Assembly (NCBI RefSeq): GCF_003265705.1
Contig: NW_020312817.1
Location: 51,683,504-51,747,503, forward strand
Reading direction: 5' to 3'
DNA length: 64,000 bases
Origin: Callorhinus ursinus
Lineage: Eukaryota; Chordata; Mammalia; Carnivora; Otariidae
Position 1 is the first letter of the stretch; every line of letters begins with the position of its first letter. Under the pieces are notes generated by a model. The model had not been told where the DNA came from. It was given only the letters and a program-made list of their open reading frames with translations, and made no database searches. The position numbers and the translations under genes were made by a program. Shown here piece by piece: positions 36,590-47,482 of the stretch.

Positions 36590-36764
36590 CAACTCAGTGG
36601 AAGAGGAAGAGAGGAAGGGGGAGGGGCGGCGGCACAGTCTGGCACTCGCCCGCCCCTCCCCCACCCCCTCCCCGCGCAGCCCCAGCGGGGCTTCTCTCCT
36701 GACCCGACATCCTCCACACCCAGGGTCCCCTCTCGCTCCGCGCACCCCCAGCGTGGGCTCTGGA
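36590..36764. promoter_or_regulatory. CpG/GC-box block, candidate promoter or enhancer
   Basis: A GC-rich block with GGGGCGG (36623-36629) and CCCGCCCC (36649-36656), Sp/KLF-type sites in opposite orientations, and several CpG. No TATA box or initiator can be fixed, and no downstream exon is evident. It could be a promoter of a non-coding transcript. Confidence 0.3.
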
Positions 36765-36955
36765 GCCTGCAGACCTAGCTCTGCAGTCGGCCTCCTTTGT
36801 TACCTCACCAGAGTGGAAGCGACTTCGGCTCCTGGAACCTTAGTTTCTTCCTTCCTAAAATGGGGATGATCGCACTTTCTCTCCCCGGTTAATTGTAAAA
36901 GTTAAACAGGATAATGGCATCAATGCTGAAAAGACTCATTAAAAACTTGCAGATC
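36765..36955 (+). repeat. MIR SINE, plus strand
   Basis: The text 'gagcctgcagacctagctctgcag', 'aaccttagtttcttccttcctaaaatggggatgat' and 'gttaaacaggataatgg' follows MIR order. Confidence 0.7.
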
Positions 36956-38465
36956 TTTCTGGGCTACTCTAAAGGAAGTAGCTTGAATTTGCCTTTGAGG
37001 AAAAAAGTGTCCCTTTGTTCTGGGAAAACCACCTTTTGGGTAAATAAAAACTAGTAGTCCTCCTTTGTCCTAAGGCCCCCCTCCCCCCCATCCTTGGAGA
37101 TAACGGGTCACCCTTAGACCAAATGCCTGGGAGGATGACATGGGCTCACCTCGGGCTTTGTAAATGGGTGTATCTTTGCGCAGAATCCGCCCCCCCACCA
37201 CCACCTCCAACTCAGCTGGCTGGGTTTCTTCTTGAGGAGGAATGTTACTTTTCTCTGCATGGATTTGGGCTGCCTGGTGCCTATAAATTACGGCAAGTTC
37301 TTGGGAAGCTATGGAGGTTTTTGTTGGAATGGTTTTTTGCCCGAGGGCTGGAGAGGAAACCCCATGGGCTGCAGGAAAGCCTTCCAGGCATGGTTTCAGC
37401 TCTGGCTGGGGGAGGCTGTCTAAAGCAACGGGGACAGGCCCACAGACTCCCTACTGTGCTGCTATGACATGATGAAAAGCCCAAACTGAGGGGTTAGTCC
37501 CCACAAGGACCAGGAGACCAGCCCGCACTGCCCGTTGTTTATGGTGGGACGGAACGCTGGGCAGTCTCGAGACATTCTGGGCTCCGGGGCCCAAGGGTGC
37601 TAGGACAGCTCCAGATGCCAGGCTGCAGTGCCCTAGTCGCATGGGGTTGGCCCAAAGGCTGACTGGAGCTCTGCTGGCCCCTCACTTCCCTTCCATTCTC
37701 CCCAGCTGTTCAGTGATTCTGATACAAAGTCTCAGCCTAGCCTCTACCATATGATAGAGTGACCTCCTGCTCTCATACCAAGGCATGGCTTTGAAAGGCT
37801 TCAGTTGGAGAGAAGGTGGATGTGGCTACGGTTGGGTGGCTGGTGGTGGGGAAGATGGAGGGTCCTCCTTCAAGAGACCCCATCCCTGGGGCTGCAGGCA
37901 GGTAGCCAAGTTCCAAGCCAGGACACTATGGGGGTTGTACCCCTTCTCCTGGTCTCTCGGGCCTGATAAAGCCCTCCTCTCCTTTAGACCGATAGTGACC
38001 AGGACATTTCAGCCCACAGCAGGCTGGCTCCAGGGCTGAGCTGTCTGGCTGGATAGTGCCAGGGGCCCTGGCCCCGATGGCAAGCAAGGATAACATGGCC
38101 TTGCTTCCTGGCTTTTCCTGTCCACAGTCCCTTCCCCTTCCTCGCGATGAGTGCTTGCCCTCTGTTAAAAGGTGGGGGCCTTTCAGTACAGAGATCTCAG
38201 GTTCACCCTGAAGACGTGGTAGGGTAGGGTGAGAATGTTCACGAAGAGGTGCCCAAAGTGGGTCACTGCAGGGAGAGAGGATGGGCCTTGACCTAGACCT
38301 TGTGCTTCGTGACACCTTATGCCTGGTGGGCCGCAAGGACACTCTAACTCAAGGGCCTCTGCCAGCCACAGGGCGAGCACGAGGAAGCCCCTGCAAAGGG
38401 AAAAAGCTACCTTTGTGCACTTGAGGGCTGCCAGAGAACCCCAGGGAAAGCGGCACACCTGCACA
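36956..38465. other. Unassigned GC-rich DNA
   Basis: No repeat named. Frames up to 138 codons (37926-38342, minus) have no domain. No exon is supported. Confidence 0.45.
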
Positions 38466-38466
38466 G

Positions 38467-38485
38467 TGACCACCAGGGGGCTCCA
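38467..38485 (+). promoter_or_regulatory. Strong CTCF-like motif
   Basis: TGACCACCAGGGGGCTCCA agrees with the remembered CTCF core consensus TGGCCACCAGGGGGCGCTA at all but four positions, with the CCACCAGGGGGC core intact. CTCF is the zinc-finger protein that anchors chromatin loops, and motif direction (+ here) matters for loop polarity. Occupancy cannot be read from sequence. Confidence 0.55.
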
Positions 38486-41200
38486 GGGTACCCTGTGGGA
38501 GCTGCTTCTGGAGGAGAGCCTTCTGTTACCCTCTGGCCTGGCCTGTAGCCCTAGAGCACAGGACAGAACTTAAAACCCACCAGCAGATGGTGAGCTCCCA
38601 GTCTCCACAGGTACGTGATGGAGGCTGAAGGAGTTATCTGCCAACAGGGGAATTTCTTTCTCATGCAAAAGGTCCACACGGCGGGCCAACCCGCCCCAAG
38701 ATCCTGTTGACATGGCCCGGGCAAACCAACACAGTGTTCCCATTAGCTGATCTGTACACACAGCACTCTGTCACCAGCCATCCAGGGGACGGCGAAGGCT
38801 AAAACCAACCAAGACCGTGAGAGACAAACACAAGTTTCATTCATAGTCTCAATCTAGCCAAATGGAGTTGTTGGCAATTCCTTGCAGATAATTAAAGAGA
38901 CAGCTCACATTTTGCCTAAAATAATGAAAGAACTGAAGGAATAAAACCATTAGTTCCAGGACAACGGAGAACTGCAGGTTATGATGTGTTAACCCGTCAT
39001 TAGCTGCAGAAGGGCCTGAGGGCAGGGGCAGCCTGTCTCCCCCTTGGGAGGGAGGCTTTCCCAGGGCAGGGTCTCTGGCCCCTGCTGAGCCCCACCTACC
39101 CGCACTGGGCCAAGAGATGCTCTGGCACCCTTTGAGAGGCCTGCTGGCTGGGCTCCTGCGGTGGCCAGGTGAAGGACAGCCCGTGGCAGCCCCTAGCTCT
39201 CAGCAGCAGTATCTGGTCCTCTCTAGGCAGCCCTGACCCTAAGGCCACAACAGAACGGTATCCCACCCAGAATGTCTGGCACCTAGCGCTGCTACCAGCT
39301 TTCCTCTGGTCAGCATTTCCAAGAGCTAGATGCTTCCAGGACACAAGCCTCCTCTCCCTCAGGAGAGCTCATATCACCCGCCAACAGTCTCTGCTTCCTT
39401 CCCAGAGCCAGCAGCTCTCCCCAACTCCCTAGGGTCCCCAGTGCCAACTGTGGCCGTTTCTCCAGGCTACTCTCTGCTTGACTCCTTCCAGCTGCTTGGA
39501 CAACTCTTCAGCCTGGGTTACACCATGTGCCGGGCCCGCCCTGGGCACGGGGGACACAAGCAGGCTGCTTCCTATTCAGGACGTCCCATTCAGGCTGATG
39601 ACAGCCTCAAGAATCCTCTTGGGGCTTTGCTTTCCAGAGACCTGTCCTAGGTCACAGACCCTGGCAGAGCCCAAACACTATGGCAGAGGGCAGGCTGTTG
39701 CGGCAAGGAGGGACAGTGAGAATCAAGCTTGTCTGGAATAGGGCTGTTTGCAGTGTGGGCCAGGAAGCTGGGAATCAGGGTGAGAAGGAAGAGGTTGCAC
39801 CAGCTGCCAGGTTGGGCTCTGGGCTGGCTCTCAAAATCTGGTTGGGTCCAGAGAGGAAGCACATTGATCAAACTCACACTGAACTGAGCGGGCCTCACAT
39901 GTGGGTTCTAGCCCACAATCCAGCACTCACTCACTCACTCACGTACTCACTCCCCATCCTCAGCTTCCTCCTCTGAAAGGGATGCCTCCTGTGCCTGTCC
40001 TCTTATAGGAATATAGTGAGGATCACAGGAAATCTAAAAGATTTTATTCTCTGGCTCACACTTCCATACCTGCAGGACAGGGAGCTCATCACCTCTCAGG
40101 TGAAAGCTGAGTGCGTTGGGTTGGTGTCTTTGCTGAGCAGCTCGCCTGAAGTGCACTGGGGAAGCCAGAGAAAGAAGCACTGATACAGCTTGGGGCTGCA
40201 CTTGGGAGACTGTGACTCCGTTAAAATCAAGACCATGACTGGACAAAGGACAGACCCCAGAAAGCCAGAAGGTGATGCCCTCTGCCTTTGGAGACCTCCC
40301 TGAACAACTTCCTCAGACCTGCCCAAACACCCCTGGCCTTGACCTGCTTTCCCTTGGCCCTGTGGCATCTGCACGGATGCTCAGGCCTGGGGCCCCATCA
40401 ATCGCTCTGAAGCCACACATCTGAAAAGCGGAATGGATTCTGCTTGGTGAGCAATGGCTGTGCTGTGAGCTGCCCCGGGCAGGCTGAGGGACACATCCCC
40501 CGGGCCCAGGAGACAAACCCCTGAGCGTCTGAGGAGGAGCCCCCTAGGAGTGTGGGCATTTGGGGCAGCCCAGGGGACTGGGATGGGAAGCAGGCGGCAA
40601 AGGCAGGCAGCTGGTTCAGACCCGTGGCAGGAAGTCCCAACCAAGATTCATCCTGGAAAAATGCAACTAATGCTGCACAGCTGGGGCCACTAATCAGAAA
40701 CACAGGCCCAGAGGTGGCAGCAGGGACAGGCCCAGAGGGCAGGGCCGACAGCGAGGTGATAATTGGCAGCAAACTCTAGGTCCGTCTCCTCACCCTCTCC
40801 GGCTGGCTGCCGTTTGGAGACTGCAGTCTGAGAGGGGCAGCTTCTCTCCTGCCCTGTCTGCCTGGTTGGGGGGGGGGGGGAACGCATGGCTCATTCAAAG
40901 CCCTCACACAGCTAAAACAATAGCTGAAGCCTTGGCCTAGTCTCCAGAGCTGGAGCCGGGAGTGGTCACCCTTACCTCTGGAGTCTCCATCCCAGGGGAC
41001 AGCCCTTCCCAAATCCTTGGGGCCCAAGTCCCTTCTCCCAGCACAGCCTGGCCTCAGGAGATGTTCTGAGAGTCCTCATTGGGCTCCCTCTCAAACTGGG
41101 CACAGGCTCTGTCCCAAGGCATGAAGAGGGAGGGTTCCGGGGGTGAGGTTACGGGCAGAGAGGTGAAAGATTGGGCTGGGCCAGAAGCCCTGAGAGTGCC
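38486..41200. other. Unassigned GC-rich DNA with a less GC-rich island
   Basis: The stretch at 38865-38995 is AT-richer, has a TAATTAAA homeodomain-type word near 38890, and no repeat that I recognise. A short (CACT)n run lies near 39924-39942, possibly followed by a worn MIR (39950-40040). A G run lies at about 40868-40880. Overlapping frames to 124 codons carry no domain. Confidence 0.4.
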
Positions 41201-41204
41201 ATTT

Positions 41205-41400
41205 GCTTGAGCTCAGGAAGCACTTACTAAGCTCCTGCTGTTACCTGCCTCCCAGGCCCTGGGTTATAAGGTAATGTTTGCATTCTCTGTCCTCATGGGG
41301 CTCACAGTCCCAGCGGAGAGAAATGAGGGAAGAGGAGATGTCGGGAGAGGTCAGGGCAGTGACAGGACAGTCTCTGAGAACAGAGGGCTAGGGAGGGGCA
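41205..41400 (-). repeat. LINE L2 fragment, minus strand
   Basis: The text 'aagcacttactaagctcctgctgttacctgcctcccaggccctgggttataa', then 'ctctgtcctcatggggctcacagtccc', is the complement of the L2 3' region. Confidence 0.7.
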
Positions 41401-41705
41401 CTGCCCAGGAACAGGACACAGGGGCTGCCCGCTGGGCTTCTCGAGGACCCCAGGGCACTCTGCCGGATCTCATCCTTCCCACCCTTTCCCTAAGCTTTCC
41501 TTCTGCCCTCAGCTGGGTGGGCTGGGTGAGCCCCCAGAGCTACAGAGACGGAGGGCCATGCCTGGGAAGATGGAGAGTCCTCTGCAGGGGCAAGAAGCCA
41601 GGCCCTCACCCTTCACACCTCCCTCACTCTGGCCCAGACAAGTCCTCCGCCCGAAGCCCCAGGTCATGGAGCCCCCGGGGTGTTGGCCCAGGTAACAGCA
41701 GAGTT

Positions 41706-41732
41706 CCCCCCCCCTGCCCCCCCCCCCCCCCC
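41706..41732 (+). repeat. Poly-C tract
   Basis: C9-TG-C16. The complement is G-rich. Such runs are also sites of sequencing error, so the exact length is unsure. Confidence 0.85.
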
Positions 41733-42286
41733 ATCCTCAGGATGAGCCTCAGGTCCTTCAGCTTGCCTCAGGCTGTCACTGGCTTGAATTCATGGGCGGT
41801 TCCTCCTGTGGGTAGGAGCCTTCCTTTTGCTACTCACATTGTCTAAAGAGGCGTCCTGGGGAAGCGTAAGTCCTCTGAGCCTCCCGAACCCCCTGAGGGA
41901 ATCACCGGACCAGGAACCACCTGCCCTTCCCCAACCTTCCCACAAGCCCTACTTTCGTCCCCTGTCGCCCCACGCTATACCTACAGATCTGACTCAGTCC
42001 TGGTGACTGGCCGCCCCTCCCAACTTGAAGACAGGCTGGGGTGGGGGAGTGAGGCAGGGAGTCTTCGGTGGAGGTTTGAGAAGCGGAAGTAGAGGGATGG
42101 CAGGAACGAGGGCGATCCCGAGGCCATGCTCTGGGGAAGGGGGGTTGGGCATGGCCTCCGGAAGCTGAATGGAAGCAGCAGGGGTCAGAGGTGTGGGAGC
42201 AGGAGAGGAGAGGAAGAACCCAACGCAATGGCTGGAGCTGGGAGCTGCCGTGTTGGAGGGTTCCTTACAGCCTGAGTGTTTGCCAT

Positions 42287-42296
42287 GGAATTTCCC
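42287..42296 (+). promoter_or_regulatory. NF-kB-type site
   Basis: GGAATTTCCC is a full kB consensus word. It is followed within 70 bases by an AT-rich stretch without recognised repeats (42300-42360). A single 10-mer is weak evidence. Confidence 0.2.
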
Positions 42297-42408
42297 GGCC
42301 TAATAAAGAAGAATTTAAATAGACCACAAGTTGCTTAATGTTGACTGTATAAATAATCCAAATCCCCAGCTCCCTTTGTTCCACAGGCTATTTGTGTCAA
42401 GAAAGAAA

Positions 42409-42420
42409 GGGGGGGGGGGG
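42409..42420 (+). repeat. Poly-G tract
   Basis: Twelve consecutive G. Homopolymer length is unsure. Confidence 0.85.
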
Positions 42421-42554
42421 AGGGAATCCAACAGAAGCCACCGCCCCAGATCGCAGGGTTTGGGGACTCTCTGTTCTCCTCCATCGGGGCCCCAGGGAAC
42501 AGGGGTTGAGGCCTGGGAGGGGGAGATTTGGGTTTCCCAGCCAAGCCCTCCGTT

Positions 42555-42745
42555 CATGAGTGTGCACACACAGGCACATAAGCCCCACACAGACTCACAC
42601 GCATCCATGTACGTACGTGCACGTGTCTCCATGCAGCACATTACCCCCACGCTCACTCATGGGTATGTGTGCACACAGAGACACCCACTCGCCCACTTGG
42701 GCAGGAACACATGCACATGGGTGCACACCCAGACACACAAAGTGA
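42555..42745. repeat. Degenerate CA-rich tract
   Basis: Many short CACACA, GCACAC and ACGTACGTGCACGTG pieces with interruptions; the look of an old, eroded CA microsatellite. Confidence 0.65.
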
Positions 42746-43855
42746 GGTTCAGCCAAAGGTGCCGGGTCCTGTCACGGGTCGGGTTCCAGCCACTTCCCCA
42801 CCCATTCTGCGGCTCAGCAACCCTAGGGCACATGGCTCGGGAACTGGGATCCTTGGGAGTCCCGTTGGGTGTGTAGCAGAGTAGCTTTGGTCATACTGAG
42901 TCACTTCCAAAGAAGGTTCCTGTTGAAAACCAAGCATGAACACCAAGTTCAGAGTCCTCCAGACCCCACTGCTGGCCAATGACTAAGGACTCCAGGCCCT
43001 CTGCCCGCACGTGCCTAGTCCTCCCAAGTCCACCTATGCTGAGGCCTCAGAGGAGGAGGGAGACGTAGCTGTTCCTCAAAGTCAGCACCTGGACCAGCCT
43101 GGAAATTTCTAGCCCCTTAGCCATGGGCATGGCAGTAGGAGGGCAACTGCAATCAAGCACTGCTACCAATCAATCTGCAGTGCCCAAGAGAAAGGAGGAG
43201 GAGGGAGAAAGAGCAGCGGGGGTTAGAGCAGGGGAGAAGCAAAAGGGCAACACAGCTGCTTCTGCCTGGTGTCCATTCTGACTGCTCCATCCCTATGCAG
43301 ACCAAAGTTCAATATTTCACATTTCATTCTTGCCTGTGCTCTTGAGCACATGTGCATGCACATCACACAGAGCAGGGGGGAAGTGGGGTCATAGGGGGCA
43401 TGGGGGCAGTGCCTGGCCTCACATATATTTCCAGGTTAGCAGTCCCTGTCTCGGTCCTTACTTCTGCCTGCTCCTCGAGCCCTGGATCTATCCTAGCCAA
43501 CGAAAGCATGCTCCCCACCCACCTGACTGCTCACAGGAGCACAGCTCAGCCTGGAACAGTAACTGCCACTCTGTGTCCAACCCTGAACTCTGCAAGGCCT
43601 AACACATGTCCCAAGAAACCAGTGGCAGGGACTGGCTGAAGCCCAAGACCGGCATGTAGGAACTTTTGAGAGTGAGATCAGGGATCTTACCCCAGGAACC
43701 ACAATTTTCTTCCATGCTGAGAATTAGTGGCGTAAGCCCTCCAGACAACCCAGTATATATCACCAGGCAGGAATAAAGAATAAGGAATAAAGCCTCAAAA
43801 AATAAGGCTCTGAATACAGAGGAAGAAAAGCCCCCAGGACTAGAACTATCAGGGA
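42746..43855. other. Unassigned DNA
   Basis: No repeat or exon named; short frames only. Confidence 0.45.
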
Positions 43856-43936
43856 TGTTCATTCATTAATTCATCCATCCATTTAGCAAATACATATTGA
43901 GTACCTACTATATTTGAGCAGTATGCTGGGCACTGT

Positions 43937-43937
<1 letters not shown>
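43856..43937 (-). repeat. L2 3' end, minus strand, running into a dinucleotide tract
   Basis: The text 'cattcattaattcatccatcc...catattgagtacctactatatttgagcagtatgctgggcactgtg' is the complement of the L2 3' terminus. It runs directly into the TG array, which may have grown out of its 'gcactgtg' word. Confidence 0.8.
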
Positions 43938-43978
<41 letters not shown>

Positions 43979-43999
43979 CGCGCGCGCGCGTGCACACGC
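43938..43999 (+). repeat. (TG)n(CG)10 tract, strong Z-DNA candidate
   Basis: About 16 TG units pass without interruption into ten CG units (43971-43990) and then TGCACACGCA. This is one of the strongest classes of Z-forming sequence known in vitro. A second CA-rich tract follows at 44022-44060. Confidence 0.95.
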
Positions 44000-44060
44000 A
44001 TGGATCTGAGTTTAGGAATCACCCCCACACACACACCCACCACACACCCACACACACAGA

Positions 44061-46555
44061 CAAGAGCAGGATCCCAGGGCCACCCTTGGTCTCAGCCCCA
44101 ATCCCAACCCCACCTTCCAGGGCCAGCAGGTCCTCTCACTCCTTCCCCTGAAACAGCGTTGGCCCCTGGCTTCACAGGGAAGTCAGGGTGGGGAGAGCTG
44201 CCTACAACTTTGCAGCTCCTGACCCACTGTTCTTAGGTGCATTAAGCCCACTAACCGTCTTGCATAATGCCCGCTGTCTTATTCCTATGAAGCCCCCCCC
44301 CAGCCCAGGCCCCCCCACCACAGCCAGCTCAGGGCTCCAGGAATGGCCCAGCAGATCCTGCCAGGGGCTCCTTTTCTGGGCTGGCTGGGAACCCGAGGTC
44401 TGGGGCTGCCAGCAGATGGTGTGCATCTCCCAGGCTGCCTGGGAGATGGACGGGAAGGGGAAGCGGGGCTGTCCGAATCTCTGGGCTGTCACCAGGTCCC
44501 CTTGATCCTCCTTCCAAGAAAGAAGTGGGGGAAAACATGTCTTTCCGGGCCCTAATCCTCTCCACATGGGCGGGCACCATGGAGAGCCAGGGCCCCCGCG
44601 GCAGGCGCGCAGGCAGGCAAGAGCCCTGCTGTCACTCCACCCAAGGACCCGTCCCCCTGACCTGCAGGCTTGTGACCGCAGAAGCTTCTGCCTGCCTGCC
44701 TTTCAGAGCCTCCACACTGCCCACCTCTGACCCTCCGCCCGCCCTGCGCCGGGTCTCCCCTCGCAGACTTCGGCTGAAGGGAAACCGAGGCAGCACAAGC
44801 TGACAGACATCTGGGTGGAAGGAGCCAGGCAAGAAGTGGTTTGCCCTGAGCTGAGATAGCTTCCTGAACCCAAAGCCTCCAAGAGCATCCCAGGCCACGG
44901 TGCCCAGGAAGGCTTCCCTGGGGAGCGCGGGACCCTTACACATCTGCATAGCACATCACCAGGGGCTCATCTGCACCCTGGGCGCTCAGAGCAGAGCCCC
45001 GGCTGGCCCTCCTCTCAGCAGTGAACGGCCCCTGGGGCTAGTTCCCTGAGGGGGCTCGGGTCTGGTGGGAACAAGAGCAGAAGAACAGAAGACCTCCCAG
45101 AATGGAGCCTTGGAGGTCAGTGGGGAGTTAAGGGGTCCCTCTGAGGAAGGTCTGTGTAGGGGACTCTCCTCTAAACCAGCTCTGAATCCCCCCCAGCTGG
45201 GAGCCCGTGAAAGACCAGTTTGCGTGGCCAATGTTATAGCTCTTTCTTGCTCCAGCAAGATAGACCTTCTGTCTTCTCGGCAGGCTGGCTGCAGGCTCTG
45301 AGCCTTGGCTCTTGCCATCGATCTGGGCCATATGGGCCCCAACCCCCTGCCCCCCATGGCCTGGTGTTAGTGACCTCTGTGTCCAACCCTTGGGTGTCTA
45401 AGACATGGAGCCAGCGTGATAAGCACAGGCATGCACCAGCAGATGTGAGCCACACCCACAGTTGCTGGTCTTGGCAGCGCCAGAGTGGGAGAAGGCCCAC
45501 ATCCCTGCCGCTCTAGCTCACTTGGGGCCTACCGTGGATGCCAGGCTGGCCTGACCTGTCCATTCGGCCAGCACTACCACCTGGCCTGGACCCTGAGGGC
45601 AAGGAGGGGCTGCCGGGAGCCCAGTGGCCCAGAGGGCCTGGTCCTGCCTTGATGCTGGGCATCAAAGGTCAAGAAATGCAAGATCAAGTACTTGCTATCT
45701 GCTGTCCCCAGGGGGCACAGGCCGGGACCACTCCTGTTCCCCTCAGACCAACCTGGGCCCTAGCTTCCAGGCCCAGGGCCCTGGGCAGGGGACTGGAAAG
45801 GCCATCCCCATTTCCCAACCAAATCAATGGCAACTCTTTGAATAAGAGCTAATTCTGCTGACATGGCATCTTCCTTTTATACCTCCCACCCTGTTTGTGT
45901 CTAGTTCCCCTCCAACCCCACCCCCACCCCCCACCCCAGCTGCCCTCCTGACTTTTATTGTCCCAGACATTTTCGTGAAAACAGGAACTTTGTGCTCTGG
46001 GCTCCATCTGCTCCTGCTTATTTCTCACTTGGAGCTGCAATCCTTGGTCACATATGCCCCCTCCCCACAAACTCACCCACTTCTATTCAGCCTACTCCTG
46101 TTGTCAGGGATAGTGGGGTCTCTGGTCCCTGGTGCAGGTCAGTGTGGCCCGAGAGAGTGGCCTCCTATTCGGACCCCTGTTCCCATCTCAGGGTCATGGA
46201 CACAGTGGAACTGCAAAGTTCTGGAGCCTTGAGACTAGCCCTCACCCCTAGAAAGTCCCCACCCCCACCTCACTCCACCTCCCTTTTGGCTCCAGGGCCC
46301 AGAGGAACTCCCCCACAACACTGGGAAGAATTCAGGGAGTCCGGAGGACCTTCCAGACACCAGCAGCATCTTGAGTGAGGAAGCCGGAGTAAACACAACC
46401 CAGGCTGTCTCTCCGAGAGGCCCTGGCCCTCAGGCCCAGTATCCAGGAGTCACAAGCTTGAGTAAACGCCATCTTGTGTTGCTTATAGGAATTAAAATGG
46501 ATAGTACAAAGAAAACCATATTGTTAAATAAATATATGAATAAATACACAAGTCT
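44061..46555. other. Unassigned GC-rich DNA with CTCF-like words
   Basis: CTCF-like words are tgccagcagatggtg (about 44408-44422) and tccccagggggcac (about 45705-45718). CpG is locally dense at 44590-44770. Frames on both strands to 128 codons lack domains. No exon is supported. Confidence 0.4.
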
Positions 46556-46559
46556 CTCA

Positions 46560-46790
46560 CGGGGCATTTAACTATGTGTCAGGCATGACTGTAAGAATTT
46601 TACAAATATTACCACACTTTTTACAAATATGGCCTTACCGATCTCAGATAGATGCTATTATAATCCTCTTTATACAAATGAGGAATTGAGGCACAGACAA
46701 GTTAAAGAATTTGTCCTGGGTCAGACAGCTGGTAAGAGAGACAGAGCCTGGCCTCCTCTGTACTCAAAAACAGTCACTGCCCAATCAGCC
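46560..46790 (-). repeat. MIR SINE, minus strand
   Basis: Nearly full order in complement: 'aactatgtgtcaggcatgactgtaagaattttac', 'agatgctattataatcctctttatacaaatgaggaattgaggcacagacaagttaaagaatttg', 'cagacagctggtaagagagacagagcc'. Confidence 0.85.
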
Positions 46791-46794
46791 CTCT

Positions 46795-46890
46795 GAATCT
46801 TTGCCCATGCTTTGCTCTAGAAGGTTCTCCTTGCTCCTGCCTATCCTTCAAAACCCATTTCCTTCTTCCTCATGAAGCCTATGTGCTCTT
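46795..46890 (+). repeat. LINE L2 fragment
   Basis: The text 'tttgcccatgctttgctctagaaggttctccttgctcctgcctatccttcaaaaccca' is L2-like. A second small MIR piece in complement ('atccccattttaaagatgaggaaactgagacccag') follows at 46891-46927. Confidence 0.65.
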
Positions 46891-47399
46891 ATCCCCATTT
46901 TAAAGATGAGGAAACTGAGACCCAGCAGTCACTAACCTGATGCTGAGATCTTACAGGGACTGTGATGCCATCTAAAACTGAACTCTGGTTACCTAAAAGT
47001 TTAAAAATCTTTTTCTGTTGGAGATTTTTCTTTCCCAGTTGCCCCAAATCAGAAGCCCTCAGATGCCAAGTGAGCAGGTCAGGAGCTCGATCCACCAGTC
47101 AGTGTGCAGGCTAGGCCTTCGGAGTAGAGGTCAGCACTCATGGGCCCTAATTCCTTCCTCTGAAGACTACACCTCCCCCAACCAGCAGCCAGCCCTGCCC
47201 ATGTCCCCGGGGTTCCTACCTTTCGGCTTCTGGCAGCACACTGGCTGTGCCAAAGCCCACATCAAGCCAGCACACCAGAACTTGGGGGCTCTCTCTGGTC
47301 TGTGCTGTCAGCCTGGGAAGAGAGGCACGGCCCTGTGGACGTGTTGGGAGGGGAGCCGATCCCTGGACTGGACAGGAGGGAAGCTAGAGTCCACTTCCT

Positions 47400-47482
47400 G
47401 CTCTCCCTGTATTGGTGCAAGTCCCGTGGCCTCTCTGGGCCTCAATTTTCCATTATATAAAATAAAAGGAGGGCTCACCAAC
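47400..47482 (+). repeat. MIR fragment, plus strand
   Basis: The text 'gtgcaagtcccgtggcctctctgggcctcaattttccattatataaaat' follows the MIR core. Confidence 0.65.

Noticed and set aside
36200..36745. 181-codon minus-strand frame
   Set aside because: It reads through the G-quadruplex, polypurine and GC-box block; Pro/Ser/Leu composition typical of chance frames there.
42555..42745. CA-rich spaced repeats as a CRISPR-like array
   Set aside because: No fixed repeat unit or spacer length; a eukaryotic eroded microsatellite explains it.
43940..44236. Cys/Val then Arg/Ala alternating frame
   Set aside because: A direct translation of the TG and CG dinucleotide tract.
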